Shown piece after piece: positions 38,001 through 47,262 of a stretch of DNA of 64,000 nucleotides (positions are counted from its first letter, which is position 1; the number at the start of each line of letters is the position of its first letter). The stretch is taken from the NCBI GenBank assembly GCA_012932295.1, contig JAAONU010000011.1, positions 15,956,136 to 16,020,135 of the forward strand, in the 5' to 3' direction. The notes below the pieces were generated by a model, which saw only the letters and a list, made by a program, of their open reading frames with translations, did not search any database and was not told the DNA's origin. A program made the position numbers and the translations under genes. The DNA comes from Cyclina sinensis. Lineage: Eukaryota > Mollusca > Bivalvia > Venerida > Veneridae.

Positions 38001-40964
38001 CTGTTGTGTAGGGATTTAGACTCCGAAAAAGGAATGGTGTCATGCATTGGCGTTAAACCCCACTAATGAGAAACCTGCTCTAGAAAACAAAATAGCTTCT
38101 CAAGTTATGTAGGAAAATGCTTTACGTTACAGGATATCCACGTTGACAGACTGGAAGTGTGAGGACGTTATTGGAAAGGAGTTGTACGAATTCTGTCACC
38201 CTGCTGATGTCCACCACATGAAAAAGTTACATAAAGACTGTAAGTTTGCGTACGAAAAATAATCACTGTTAGAATGTGGCCTGGTGTTCGTTTTCTACAG
38301 TTTGTTTGATAATTTTACATTTTTATTAAAAATGTAAAATTTATTATTCTATTAACACCTGTTCAAATATTTTTATACCAAACCCATTGTGCTTTCTCTT
38401 GCTTCTCTGTCTTGGTGGCATCTCAAAAACAGTCTTTAGCATGCCTTTCCTAAATTAGGCAGATAAGGTAATTAACATACTGTATATTCTTGCAGTGCCT
38501 CGAAGTAAATACCTTTGAACTCTTTAGATGAAGATTAATAAAACATTAAGTATAAACATCCGTCTGATCAAGTCGTTTTCATAATGGTCGACTGTATCCT
38601 GGAATATACAAGTGCTGTAAAGGCGAGATTTCTTAAAAGAAATAATGTGTTTGTATTTTTGATTATCTATTTACAGTGTTACTGAAGGGTCAAGTGATGT
38701 CTCCGTCCATCCGATTACTCAACAAAGGTGGCGGCTATATCTGGTTGTGTGTTTGCTGTACATCTCTTTATAGCTCAAAGAACTCCGACGACCAGACTGT
38801 CCTAGCCATCTTCCAAACTATCAGGTTAGTTCAATAACAAGTATGAGCAAGGCGCAATAAAGTGTTTCAGTTGTCAACACCATGCAAAGACAGGTAAACT
38901 AAGTGTAATGTTCTTTTTTCTGCATTTAACACGTTTCTAAGTAGTTTCGTATTTGAAAGCTAGTTTCAAAGGAACCTAACTCTTCAGTTTTGCTGAAGAA
39001 AGTTGTCCCTCTGGCATTTTTGGGGTTTTCGAACAGATTTTCAGTCAGGGCATATCCTTATGCTGTCGACGGCAAAGCCGAAACTATGCGTGCAAAAGCT
39101 TTGATATATACAGTAAGCTACGTGACATGTTTCATTTATTTGAAAACATGTCAGAAGATTGGCTGGCACGCTCGTTAGCATAGAGTGTTAACTTGAGTTT
39201 CTTTGTTTATCTTAAAACAAAAACTGTATTCCAGGGTAAACAGACGAACTGTTGGTCTTATCACTTTTACTATCCTTGCATTTTTGTGTATGCCTTTCAG
39301 TAGTATTGAGCACCGAGGTGTGGCTATGGATGCTAGTCAGCTACCGTATGTAGAATGTCCTCCAACCGCTGCTAGTCACAAAGGCGAAGGTAAACAAGAT
39401 AGAGACATCAAAGATTTAAGATATTTATCTTTGATGTTTGATAGTTATGGCGGTTATTCATTTACTTACACATGTACATATACAAAACATTAAAATAATG
39501 GTTTTACCTTGTTGAGAACAAAGATTTATTTCAACCCACCTTTAAACTACATTTGTGTTAGTACCGTGTTTGAGTTAACTGATTAGTTTTGTTCTCCGAT
39601 AAACAAAACATTTATATTCAACTATCGTTTAAAATTATATATCAATGACTTAAAAATGTGTCTGCTTCCTTTCAGAAATGGAGATTCTTATGAGGGAAGA
39701 GTGTTCCCCAAAATCACAGGCGTCTGATCGATCCCTGTCTAACAGAATATCCGACCGCAATAGTGCGGAAGAGAGTATTGAAAGTGAACAGGTAGTCAGT
39801 CCAGAAACTCCAAGTGTATTCCCAAGTGGAGTAGACAATGATTTCTTGTTGGATGAAAATATTGTGAACGATAGCGAACCAGTAAAAATAGAAGGTAAAC
39901 TGTCTCGAAGGAAAACAGACAGGCCTCGTAAAAGGAGGCGGGGCTCTGATGACAGTTCATGCGTCTCGTCTCTGTTAGAGACAATAGACAAACAAGCGAA
40001 AGCATCGTGTGTTCCAGATAGAACATCGTCTTTATCTATAGATAGTGTGGATGGTTCAGTGTTAAACTTATCGTCTGGACATCAAAGCTTCCCGAGTAGT
40101 CCCGAATCGGATTTGACAACAACTACTGCTACATCACAACAAATACCCGAAGACCTTTCCTTAAGGTCAGACGTCGATAAACGTCTGGATTCTAAAGGGT
40201 ACATAACAAAAGACAGTAGTTCCGGTTCGAAACCTAATAATATTGTATCAAGTTCTGTTCATGAGCTTGAAAAAGCAATGAACCGTCACTTGCCAACCAA
40301 TAAGAAAACTTTCCCTGACAATGGTGTAAATAATCATTCTGTACAATCACAAAAGTCTTCAATACACTGGTCAGGGCTCGGCAGTTCTGAAAACTTACAC
40401 ACCTCTTTTCCATCACCATTCTGTGTGAGCAATTTATATACAAGTAGGGAATCGGTCATTCGTAGCAGTTTAAGGTCACATGGATTAAATGGCGACACTA
40501 ATGTGATAAACATGCAAAGTGCACCTGGTGGCGAAGTCACAATAAATAAGGACCAGTTACAATTGCACATACCCCACATATCCGTAAATACGAAACAAAA
40601 TGGCCAAGCTCAGAAAGACCCTATATCACACGTAGACGAATTTGGAATGTCACCACCTGAATCTGTGTCGCCTCAGGAAAAAATGGCTGCCAATTATCCA
40701 GATATTTCTGTCACGCGCGACTGTCTAGGCATGCGCATGGGGGAAAGACATGACGTTCGAAATGCAACGAACAAGCATTTTTCGTTGGTTAATGACTCAA
40801 ATAATGATAGCATAAAATCACAGTACTTGTCTGTTCCAAATTATCATTATCATTCGTCGGATGTAACTAATTTCCCTCAAGGAGCTGTACCGCCGGCTGG
40901 AATTTTGTTCGATCCGCGAAATTCTTCGAGCAATGTTTGGTATGGCACTTCGTATAACTCTTGA
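28788..40964 (+). CDS. trh/NPAS3-like: bHLH-PAS transcription factor, trachealess/NPAS1/NPAS3 type (11 exons, 5' end open)
   Basis: Class I bHLH-PAS factors of this group act in the nucleus as dimers with ARNT/Tango and control, for example, tubular organ and neural development. Exons 28788-29026, 31217-31284, 33062-33151, 34480-34567, 36074-36163, 36451-36560, 37267-37460, 38133-38239, 38677-38824, 39301-39389 and 39676-40964 all have AG/GT borders and join in phase to 836 residues plus stop. Counting from the first full codon: bHLH about 5-60 with [24 protein letters not shown] about 99-160, Ser/Pro linker 162-204, PAS-B about 280-385, disordered tail 408-836. The bHLH is nearly identical to fly trachealess and unlike Sim (which has MKEKSKNAAKTRR). 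The start codon is missing: the first exon begins inside a codon. A candidate upstream exon lies at 14934-14987. PAS-B is clearly less conserved than bHLH and PAS-A. Confidence 0.93.
29530..29880. other. GC-richer island inside the intron, unidentified
   Basis: Two overlapping + frames and one - frame are open across this stretch, which is richer in GC than the AT-rich intron around it. None gives a domain that I recognise. It may be a fragment of a mobile element. Confidence 0.3.
29960..31216 (+). other. Intron of the bHLH-PAS gene, nothing recognised
   Basis: AT-rich intronic DNA with short AT microsatellites near 30835-30870. No further exon seen. Confidence 0.6.
31217..31284 (+). CDS. 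trh/NPAS3-like: bHLH-PAS gene: short linker exon
   Basis: Acceptor TTTTTATTCAG, donor GTAAAC. With the leading G of the previous exon it reads [14 protein letters not shown] and then IHQGAHILQ. This matches the GAQRRRSP...HILQ segment between bHLH and PAS-A in the family. It has 68 bp and its phase fits both neighbours. Confidence 0.88.
31285..33061 (+). other. Intron of the bHLH-PAS gene
   Basis: A (GTT)n tract lies at about 31303-31316. No other element recognised; short open frames have no domain. Confidence 0.6.
33062..33151 (+). CDS. trh/NPAS3-like: bHLH-PAS gene: PAS-A, first half
   Basis: Encodes [20 protein letters not shown] followed by [10 protein letters not shown], the strongly conserved start of PAS-A. 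Acceptor TTTTTTCAG, donor GTAAGT. Exactly 30 codons. Confidence 0.95.
33352..33529. repeat. Three-copy tandem repeat, about 60-bp unit, in an intron
   Basis: GCAGCTTCAGTCTTTCCGAT followed by TCCTTATTCTGTTTACCAG repeats from about 33367, 33427 and 33488. The last copy runs into the SINE head that follows. Confidence 0.85.
33525..33660 (-). mobile_element. tRNA-derived SINE head in an intron
   Basis: Homologous to the block at 22850-22985. On the - strand it shows TTTAGTGGTAAAGGTATTCG (A-box half of a tRNA) and a decayed B box about 50 bp on. No intact cloverleaf. Confidence 0.55.
33661..36073 (+). other. Introns around the 34480 exon, nothing further recognised
   Basis: AT-rich introns flanking the PAS-A exon 34480-34567. 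Short direct duplications such as ATAAAACATCTT (near 35829-35850) are the only repeats noticed. Confidence 0.55.
34480..34567 (+). CDS. trh/NPAS3-like: bHLH-PAS gene: PAS-A, second part
   Basis: Encodes [20 protein letters not shown] and ADQLGLPLT. The acceptor has a long CT-repeat polypyrimidine tract (34451-34477); donor GTAAGT. It ends with one base of the next codon. Confidence 0.95.
36074..36163 (+). CDS. trh/NPAS3-like: bHLH-PAS gene: Ser/Pro/Thr linker exon
   Basis: Encodes [20 protein letters not shown] and [10 protein letters not shown]. Low-complexity linker with several SP/TP dipeptides, between the two parts of the PAS region. Family members carry a similarly variable Ser-rich linker here. 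Acceptor ATTACAG, donor GTGAGT; phases fit. Confidence 0.85.
36451..36560 (+). CDS. trh/NPAS3-like: bHLH-PAS gene: [14 protein letters not shown] exon
   Basis: Encodes [14 protein letters not shown], then [20 protein letters not shown] and GYR. The [14 protein letters not shown] string is a hallmark of Sim/Trh-type proteins. Acceptor TTACTTGCAG, donor GTGAGA. Confidence 0.95.
37117..37180. mobile_element. 64-bp mini-element with perfect 19-bp TIRs and 8-bp target duplication
   Basis: The left arm CATCGTCGGATACCCACGG (37117-37135) is the exact reverse complement of the right arm (37162-37180). The same 8 bp, TTTCCAAT, stand on both sides (37109-37116 and 37181-37188). The spacer is only 26 bp. 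An 8-bp duplication is typical of hAT- and P-type transposons. With no mismatch in TIR or duplication the insertion looks recent. It lies in the intron before the exon at 37267. Confidence 0.85.
37267..37460 (+). CDS. trh/NPAS3-like: bHLH-PAS gene: inter-PAS / PAS-B start
   Basis: Encodes [11 protein letters not shown] at the start, then [20 protein letters not shown] and [16 protein letters not shown]. The GMxxxAIALPPPxxxE string fits the family. Donor GTAAGA after two bases of a Val codon. Confidence 0.92.
37790..38085 (+). mobile_element. Possible SINE with GGCGTTAAACCCC tail
   Basis: A GC-richer intronic block ends in TTGGCGTTAAACCCCACTAAT. GCGTTAAACCCC-type tails are shared by several mollusc SINEs I know of. 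A pol III A/B box pair is not clear, so the 5' limit is a guess. It stops about 50 bp before the acceptor of the PAS-B exon. Confidence 0.4.
38133..38239 (+). CDS. trh/NPAS3-like: bHLH-PAS gene: PAS-B, middle
   Basis: Encodes [20 protein letters not shown] and [16 protein letters not shown], matching the DLxDWxxEDLxGxSLYxxCHxxDxxxLxxxHxD pattern of PAS-B. Acceptor TTACGTTACAG, donor GTAAGT. Confidence 0.92.
38677..38824 (+). CDS. trh/NPAS3-like: bHLH-PAS gene: PAS-B, second half
   Basis: Encodes [20 protein letters not shown], then [20 protein letters not shown] and TVLAIFQTI. The RLxNKxGGYxWL string is typical. Its end departs from the usual VxYVxSxxE, so this subdomain is diverged. Acceptor TATTTACAG, donor GTTAGT. 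Confidence 0.9.
39301..39389 (+). CDS. trh/NPAS3-like: bHLH-PAS gene: post-PAS-B exon
   Basis: Encodes [20 protein letters not shown] and [10 protein letters not shown]. The MDASQLP part matches the conserved MDxxQLP string behind PAS-B. Acceptor GCCTTTCAG, donor GTAAAC; both phases fit. Confidence 0.88.
39676..40964 (+). CDS. trh/NPAS3-like: bHLH-PAS gene: last exon, disordered regulatory tail
   Basis: Encodes 428 residues plus the completing bases of a Glu codon, ending in a TGA stop. Numbering from the first Met (39678): VKIE at 69-72 matches the SUMO-acceptor pattern, [13 protein letters not shown] at 77-89 is an NLS-like basic block, and PEDLS at 157-161 matches the PxDLS pattern of CtBP ligands. 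The rest is Ser/Asn/Asp-rich without a fold that I recognise. A possible polyadenylation signal AATAAA follows at 41000-41005. Confidence 0.9.
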
Positions 40965-40999
40965 AATGGCTGGATTCGGTGTTCGTGTTAAGAAATAGC

Positions 41000-41005
41000 A
41001 ATAAA
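41000..41005 (+). terminator. Possible polyadenylation signal of the bHLH-PAS gene
   Basis: AATAAA 36 bases behind the stop codon. Further AATAAA strings lie downstream (for example near 41459 and 42744), so the real 3' end may be farther away. Confidence 0.35.
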
Positions 41006-43500
41006 AAATGAATACCACAGTTCCAGATGCAAGACTTAAAAAGTTATGGCATCAAAATGGTATCAGTGTCTGCAGGATATTATTGTAATGCCACGATTTC
41101 AACTTTGTCGTATACAAGTATAATTGCTGGCTTTCAGAAGGATCGGACCAGCAATTATTTTGGTGACGGAAAGACAGAAGATATAGTGTTTTTTTACGAT
41201 ATGAAAATTTAAGGTTAATATCTTATAGGTATTTAATATTTAAGAAAAAACAGTATAAAGGAGTAGAATGAACGAACTGGAACATTTCCTCTTGATGTGG
41301 TGCATTCAGTACTTACAAATTTGACAAATGGCAGTTAAAGAAATTTGGCGCATGCGCAGTTCAGAAAGCGTGTAAATTTCATTTACCACAAAAAACATTG
41401 AAACAAATGTTACTTTCAGCGCTGATTAATTTAAAGGACATTGTACTATTAACTTTGGAAATAAAAACGTGATATCAAACAAACAGAAAACGGGAAGAAG
41501 GCCAGCTTGGATATTCAAATGCCATAAATTTTCAATAATCCCATTTGCCTGATAACTTCGAGAAAAAAAATCTTTCCAGAATTTTTGAGAAATTACAGTA
41601 AGAGCTCTGAATCTAGGTGCTTTGGAAGTTAAAGCTGCTTAGTAAAGAAATAAAATGGAAGTCTAAAATTTCAATTTCACTTTGGTTAGTGTTTTTGTTT
41701 CTGATCTCGTTTTGATATAAAGGCCAAAAGTATATATACGTACAAAATATTAATACAAAAACCCAGATGTGAAGTGAAAATTTGTTTTTATGGTTTTGAT
41801 TATTTTTTTTCACAAATTCTATTTCGTTTGCGTCTTTAAAATGTTGCTAATACCAAAGGTTACAAATCTGTCCTATTCGGGTGTTGTATTCTTTATTTCA
41901 TATTTCATTACTTCAAGCATATTATGTGTATGTATGTTCGCAGTGGTTATGATTTGTATGAAAAGACTAATAAATGGTTGTTTAAAATTTAAATTAAAAA
42001 TTTTGGACAGTTTTTTCTGCTGAGGATCTCGTTTTGTTTGTAGAGAAATACGAACAGACACATAATCAAACAAGAAAATCCATTATACCTCATCATAAAA
42101 AATGCAAGTTGAAGGTGTCTTTTTTTGTAGTTTTGATTTCTTTTATTTACTACATCTATATATTTGCATTTAATGTTTGTTCTAGAATTTAAATTTTAGT
42201 GACTATAACGAGAAAAATGTTCTTTATTCTGTTTTTTTTCTTGCAATTCTTTAATCTATTTCCTTGTGCAAAGTTTGTCAAAGAAGTTCCTTCTCAAATC
42301 TTTCAGTTACTTCTAGGCCTTGCTGTATAAACTGAGTTCTTTTCGTTACAGTGAAACTGCATATTAAATTATACAACAAGGGTAAATAGTTGACACGTTT
42401 TTAATGATCTGAGTAAGTCATATGCTTGAAACAAGATCAGTGCATGCAGAGGTAATTTACATATGCTGTTTTGGTATATACATGTACAAGTAGTTGCAAT
42501 GTCTCTTGTTTTTTTTTTTTTCACGTACGTTTGCATCAACTGTAGTGTGGTTGTTGTTTTATTAAATTCACAGATTTTTTGTTCACTAACAGACTGAAAC
42601 TTGTTTCTTCCAATACAATTGGAAAATAATGTTTTTTACTGATCATATATATATTGTAACTGTTAATTGTGTTAATTAAGCTCATTTAATGAGGATATAT
42701 ACATGGCTCTACAAAACAAAAAGTTGTTAAAATGGCATTGGCAATAAAAGTCTTAGTAAAAGATGTTTGTTTTCGTGAGCGTAGCATGACGTAACTGATT
42801 GCGCAGTTTGCTACGTGACCTCCTGTTGGCATGGAACTGCTCTTTAAAATGGCCAATGTCGTTCTAATGTTAAATCCAATACCAACACAGAGATATGCCC
42901 CACTCTTCCCCTTGTCCTGGATCTAGACCTAAACTCAAGCATTATTTTTTCAGTTACAAAGGCTGTCAGGCAGTTCTTCTATCGGTTCAGGGGTTAGGGA
43001 GGGATCATCTTTAGATGAATATCCCTTTTAAGTAATTTAGTGTGTGAAGGACTGGAGTTACATTGCTTGTGCTCCGACACTAAAGACAAGTCGTCTCTTT
43101 TATAAGGAGAGTGTTGTATATTTCTTAAAAAAATATGTGAAAATACCACACGTTTTCAAGGACAGTTCTGTTTTCTGACAAACAAGCAACAAGTTTTTCC
43201 CCTGATCACTGTTTATATTCTAGAACATTAAGGGAGCGACATGCAAAAAAAACCCCAACTTCTTAATAACTCAGTTTTACTGGTATTGGAATAATCTTGA
43301 GTTGTATATTTCCGAGTTTCATGGCGTTCTTAATATACAGATTTTAAAATGTCAATCATCATATTGCTAATCTTTCATACCTACAGCAACTATTACATCT
43401 GACGAATATATGCCGACCAGTCAGAGGAACATGTATTGTGCACTTTGCTTAGTTATTGAAATTGAATCTAGAAACTTGGTTTAAAGTACACTTCTCACAC
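41006..43500. other. Convergent intergenic region / 3' UTRs
   Basis: Lies between the ends of the bHLH-PAS gene (+) and the PGAP4-like gene (-). AT-rich; probably holds the 3' UTRs of both. No other gene or clear repeat recognised. Confidence 0.55.
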
Positions 43501-44793
43501 TTAAGACAAATCGAACAGAAATTCCTCTGGGTTTTTCATTTCCGACGAGAAAGATGTCTGCATTCCTGAGTGAAAGAACAAGTTTGGTTCCAACTGGTAA
43601 CCCGGCATCTTATATTTCTGAGAAAAATCGTATATTGCTAAATCTTTGTTGAGACTGTTATTAACAAGTAAATGTTGAATAATGGCCGGCAAAACTTCTC
43701 GACTGTAAAGTAAGGCCTGCGTGCAACATGCTGAACTAGGTCCAAACTTGAACAAATATGGCGTAAGACTACGAATTTCAGATATGTTTACTCGTCCTAT
43801 TACTTTCGCTATGGTAATACAGCACAGAAATCCATACAGGAAGTTGAAGGCTGCCGAAGAATGTTCTTTTCTAACTCTCTGGGATTCGTAATCAAAGAAG
43901 GATGCTATCATCGTAAATAAAGCGCCACCTAGTGTTCCAATGCTAATCAACTCTACAATTCTGTCGACTTCAAAAGCATACCCTTGCCATCTTTGAGGAA
44001 AATAGAGCTTAAGGAAAGAAAAGTTTTTGGGTCGAACAACTTTGTCATGATCAAGTGTGTATCCTGAAAGTCTATAGTTCAAAGTATAACGTAGCACTTC
44101 AAATAAATTTTCACGTGGAATCACATCATCTTCGAGAATTAAAGCATGCCGGAAGTTAAATGATAGAGCAACATTCAGGCAATATGTGTAGTCAACAATT
44201 TCTTTTATCCTTGCATCGTCAGCTAGCTCGCTGTTTTTCATTTCAGGCACAAGAACCATTTTTAATCCAAGATTATTTTCACCACCTTTCTGTATAAAAG
44301 GGAGGTAATTTTGTAGTTCTATAGCATCAGAATGCCGTGTAGGATTTTCGTCTACGTTACACAGAAACATGAATTTCCTCGAAAAATGTTTATCCGTTTT
44401 GATAAGTTTATGCACTGCAGCGGCTGTCTGAAGCAAATATCCAGTTTTCCTTTGTCGTTGGCTTTTTTCTCGGGACACGGAAACAACAACGATAAGTACA
44501 TCAATTATGTCACGTGACCTTTTAAAATCCTCAGTTCCACTTTCTGGTCCATTCAGCGAATAAATGTAATCCAAAGCTTTTGTCGTGCGGGCGCTGTTCT
44601 TATGCTCTGCCAGTTTCAAAATCTCTTGATGCGAATGAAAATATGAGTACACCATTGAAAAGGGAAGATCTATTCCAATCAAAGTTGTTATGAATATTAA
44701 TGAAATCACTACGGAAGTTCTAATCGATAGATAAAATGACATGATGAACAAATAAGACTTTACAATATTTAGTCGAAAAAGTGAAGCTAACAT
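43501..44793 (-). CDS. PGAP4: PGAP4/TMEM246-type GPI-anchor GalNAc transferase
   Basis: PGAP4 is a Golgi membrane glycosyltransferase that adds the GalNAc side branch to the first mannose of GPI anchors after their attachment to protein. The single frame gives 430 residues, close to the roughly 400 of vertebrate PGAP4. An N-terminal membrane anchor lies at about 17-42. The DXD-like motif EDD is at 221-223 in HALILEDDVIPRENLFEVLR. A hydrophobic hairpin lies at about 281-300 and 316-334; a membrane hairpin inserted in the GT domain is a special feature of PGAP4. CCTQA follows at 356-360, and the C-terminal LEPNLFFHSG resembles the PNLFQHxG end of MGAT4-like enzymes. The ATG at 44793 is the first in frame; Met18 could also serve. 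No introns are seen, as in vertebrate PGAP4 coding regions. It is divergent from ABHD12 and convergent with the bHLH-PAS gene. Confidence 0.88.
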   Translation of the reverse strand: MLASLFRLNIVKSYLFIMSFYLSIRTSVVISLIFITTLIGIDLPFSMVYSYFHSHQEILKLAEHKNSARTTKALDYIYSLNGPESGTEDFKRSRDIIDVLIVVVSVSREKSQRQRKTGYLLQTAAAVHKLIKTDKHFSRKFMFLCNVDENPTRHSDAIELQNYLPFIQKGGENNLGLKMVLVPEMKNSELADDARIKEIVDYTYCLNVALSFNFRHALILEDDVIPRENLFEVLRYTLNYRLSGYTLDHDKVVRPKNFSFLKLYFPQRWQGYAFEVDRIVELISIGTLGGALFTMIASFFDYESQRVRKEHSSAAFNFLYGFLCCITIAKVIGRVNISEIRSLTPYLFKFGPSSACCTQALLYSREVLPAIIQHLLVNNSLNKDLAIYDFSQKYKMPGYQLEPNLFFHSGMQTSFSSEMKNPEEFLFDLS

Positions 44794-47119
44794 CTGTTCA
44801 AAGTGAAATTAATTCCCAAAGAAGATTGTACACATAAGATAAAGCAAGGGCGAAGTATTGCTCTCTGTAGTAACCTTACTTTAGTTAGATAAATATCATT
44901 AATGGTCTCAAAGGTGATTGTTTAAAACTCATTTAATGTTAGATATCTTTGCAAGGAACACTAACAAGGACACACCCGTTACGCCATACTCACATCCGGC
45001 CTACGAGGTTCTCGCGAGCCCGTACTGAAAAAGTAATGATGATGATAGTGTTGATAATGATAGTAATAACAACAACACTATAGATTATATACTTTATTTG
45101 ATAAAAGATAAGGGTTATACCCTATCATTATAGAGGTCTTCAAAATAAGGCACCAAGAAATCATTCACATGTACATTCGAACAATAAACACTAATATTTT
45201 GTTACCAGGAGGAAAATTGTATGAAATTTTTGCAAAAGCCTGCTTTCGGCTGCTACTGATAATACAGTGCTTGTACTTTTGCCGAAAATGTGGTAATTTA
45301 GTTTACTAGCATTCTATGGACCTTATCTACAAGGATATAGCAAAACTGTTTGAACATTTCGAGGAATTTTAGAAATAGACATGGCAGACCAAACACCAGA
45401 GGCTATGGTAAACCTGTAGATTTTGAGGCAGTTTTAAACGTACGCTACTACCAGGACCCTTTGGCTTGTGAAAATATAAGTTAAAGCTTACAGACTCGTT
45501 TGTCTGGTTCTCTGCCTATCTGCGATTATAATGTACGTAGTGTTTCGGGCAGGTAACTCCAGACTGAGATGGACTCGTGATTTTTAGTACTAATCGTTAC
45601 AGCGTATGTCCTTACGTTATTGTATAACAAAACCGGTTCTTGTACGGTTGAATGCTTGAGCGGTTCTATATAAAGCGAAGGGCGCTAAAATAAATCAGTT
45701 CTAGCGAGTCTTCCGAAGTGGTGACTTCAAACTTTCAAATTCAATGCTTATTAACGCATTATAGTAAATTTTATTTCATATTTTAATGATACAAACACTG
45801 TTCTGATATATCGGTAAATCTGTTTGTCGTCAATAGCATAATATGCGTATATATTATTTGTGAATCATTAGCAAGGAAAGTCGGGGGGTGGAGACACCTG
45901 TTCTGTTTGCAGCATTTGGATATCACTACCTCCCCTCCCCCTTTAAAAAAAAAAGATATAATATTAGGAGTAGGGGTTGGGCAGCCGGCTCGCAGTGGTC
46001 CTGACTTTCCTTTTAATATTTAACAAAGACCACACCTATATATTTTGTCAAACAGTATACAATGTTCTGTAAGACATGCTTTATAGTGCATTTGTAATAT
46101 TGCATAAATTCGTATCAAGGTTCACTGTGAAATTTTGTCTCATGTCACCACAATATAAGCTCCTCGCAAATCGCAAAACAGAGTCTGTTGTTCTTTAGTT
46201 AGTAAAATAGTAGGAACTATGAAATACAACTCGACTCTGGAAATTATAATGGTGGTAAATACTATCTGATTTTAACATATAATTCTCAAAAGGATAAACT
46301 ACCTTCTTGAAGAACTAGTTTTTTCTTTTCATTGTCTTTTTTTTTCATTTTGTTAGAGTTCTGTTTTCCAGATGGGAGATAAGACACAACTTTTACTTGT
46401 CGGCTCAGAACATGCTTTGACCAAATGATTACATGCACGCTGTAATTTTGCACCTTTCAGTTCTTTAATCTAAATCCATGTTGGTAAGATTTTATAGAAA
46501 CTGATTTGAATAAAGATCAACGAAATACTTCTTCAAAGAACGTTTGGTAAATATTTCCGAATAACAGGTACAAAAAAACATTAGTTTCAGTAATAGGTAA
46601 AAAAAGTGTTACAATACCTTTAAACTAATATTTCCTAACTACAGTAATAAAAACATGTTTAGATAAAATGACACAGTTGTTAAGTCTAGAGTTCAGTGAC
46701 TACTAGGAAAAAACGAAGACCTAAAATACCATGGCTAAAAGCAGGGACCGTATATTAACGGTAAGTCCCGGGTAAAAATAAGGTTCCAAACATCCACTTG
46801 TTTTTTAAAATTCTGCCTAATTTAGTGTCCAGAGATTTCAATATAACGGTGAGAATTACATGCGTGTAAGGTGAACTGATACGTTAATAATTTAGTTACA
46901 TGTTACCAAATTATAAAATATAGTTAACAAAAACCTATTGCCTAAGTATGTTACATGTAATTTGATTGGCTGACAGATATTTAAGGAAACCAACCATTTG
47001 AAAGGTTACTTTTGAGAACGAGTCATATCGCCCTGTCAAAACATAGCAGCGAACGAAGTTGACGTTTATTAATTAATTTGAGCTTATACTCTGATCTGAT
47101 CTTATTTGGGCTCTTAAAA
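44794..47119. other. Divergent intergenic region between PGAP4-like and ABHD12
   Basis: Should hold both promoters and 5' UTRs, but no core promoter motif can be assigned with confidence. It contains an ATG/ATA-rich microsatellite near 45033-45080 and a C-rich stretch near 45925-45945. Confidence 0.5.
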
Positions 47120-47262
47120 ATGGGTTTGAAAAAAGGTGTAAAAATAGATTCAAGTGAAGGAGTACCATTATCCAGGAAAGACAAGGGCAAATCAAAGAAG
47201 TCCCTTGATACAGTTTCACACATTTGCAAGTCCTTTGATGGACAAAGGTTACTAGGCATATG
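47120..47262 (+). CDS. ABHD12: ABHD12 exon 1
   Basis: Encodes MGLKKGVKIDSSEG and a Lys/Ser-rich cytosolic tail up to DGQRLLGI, leaving two bases (TG). Donor GTAAGA. The frame opens upstream at a TTG only, so ATG at 47120 is the likely start. The N-terminus is not conserved in the family. Confidence 0.75.

Larger units (their letters stand above)
38240..39675 (+). other. Short introns between PAS-B exons, nothing else
   Basis: Three introns (38240-38676, 38825-39300, 39390-39675) contain no recognised element. Open frames starting near 38990 and 39203 are intron/exon read-through. Confidence 0.6.

Noticed and set aside
39796..40579. Minus-strand and alternative-frame open frames across the last bHLH-PAS exon
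   Set aside because: Shadows of the real + strand exon, which is fixed by splice phase and stop.
43501..44793. PGAP4-like gene as a processed retrocopy
   Set aside because: No A tail or flanking duplication is visible, and vertebrate PGAP4 also has a single coding exon, so lack of introns is normal.
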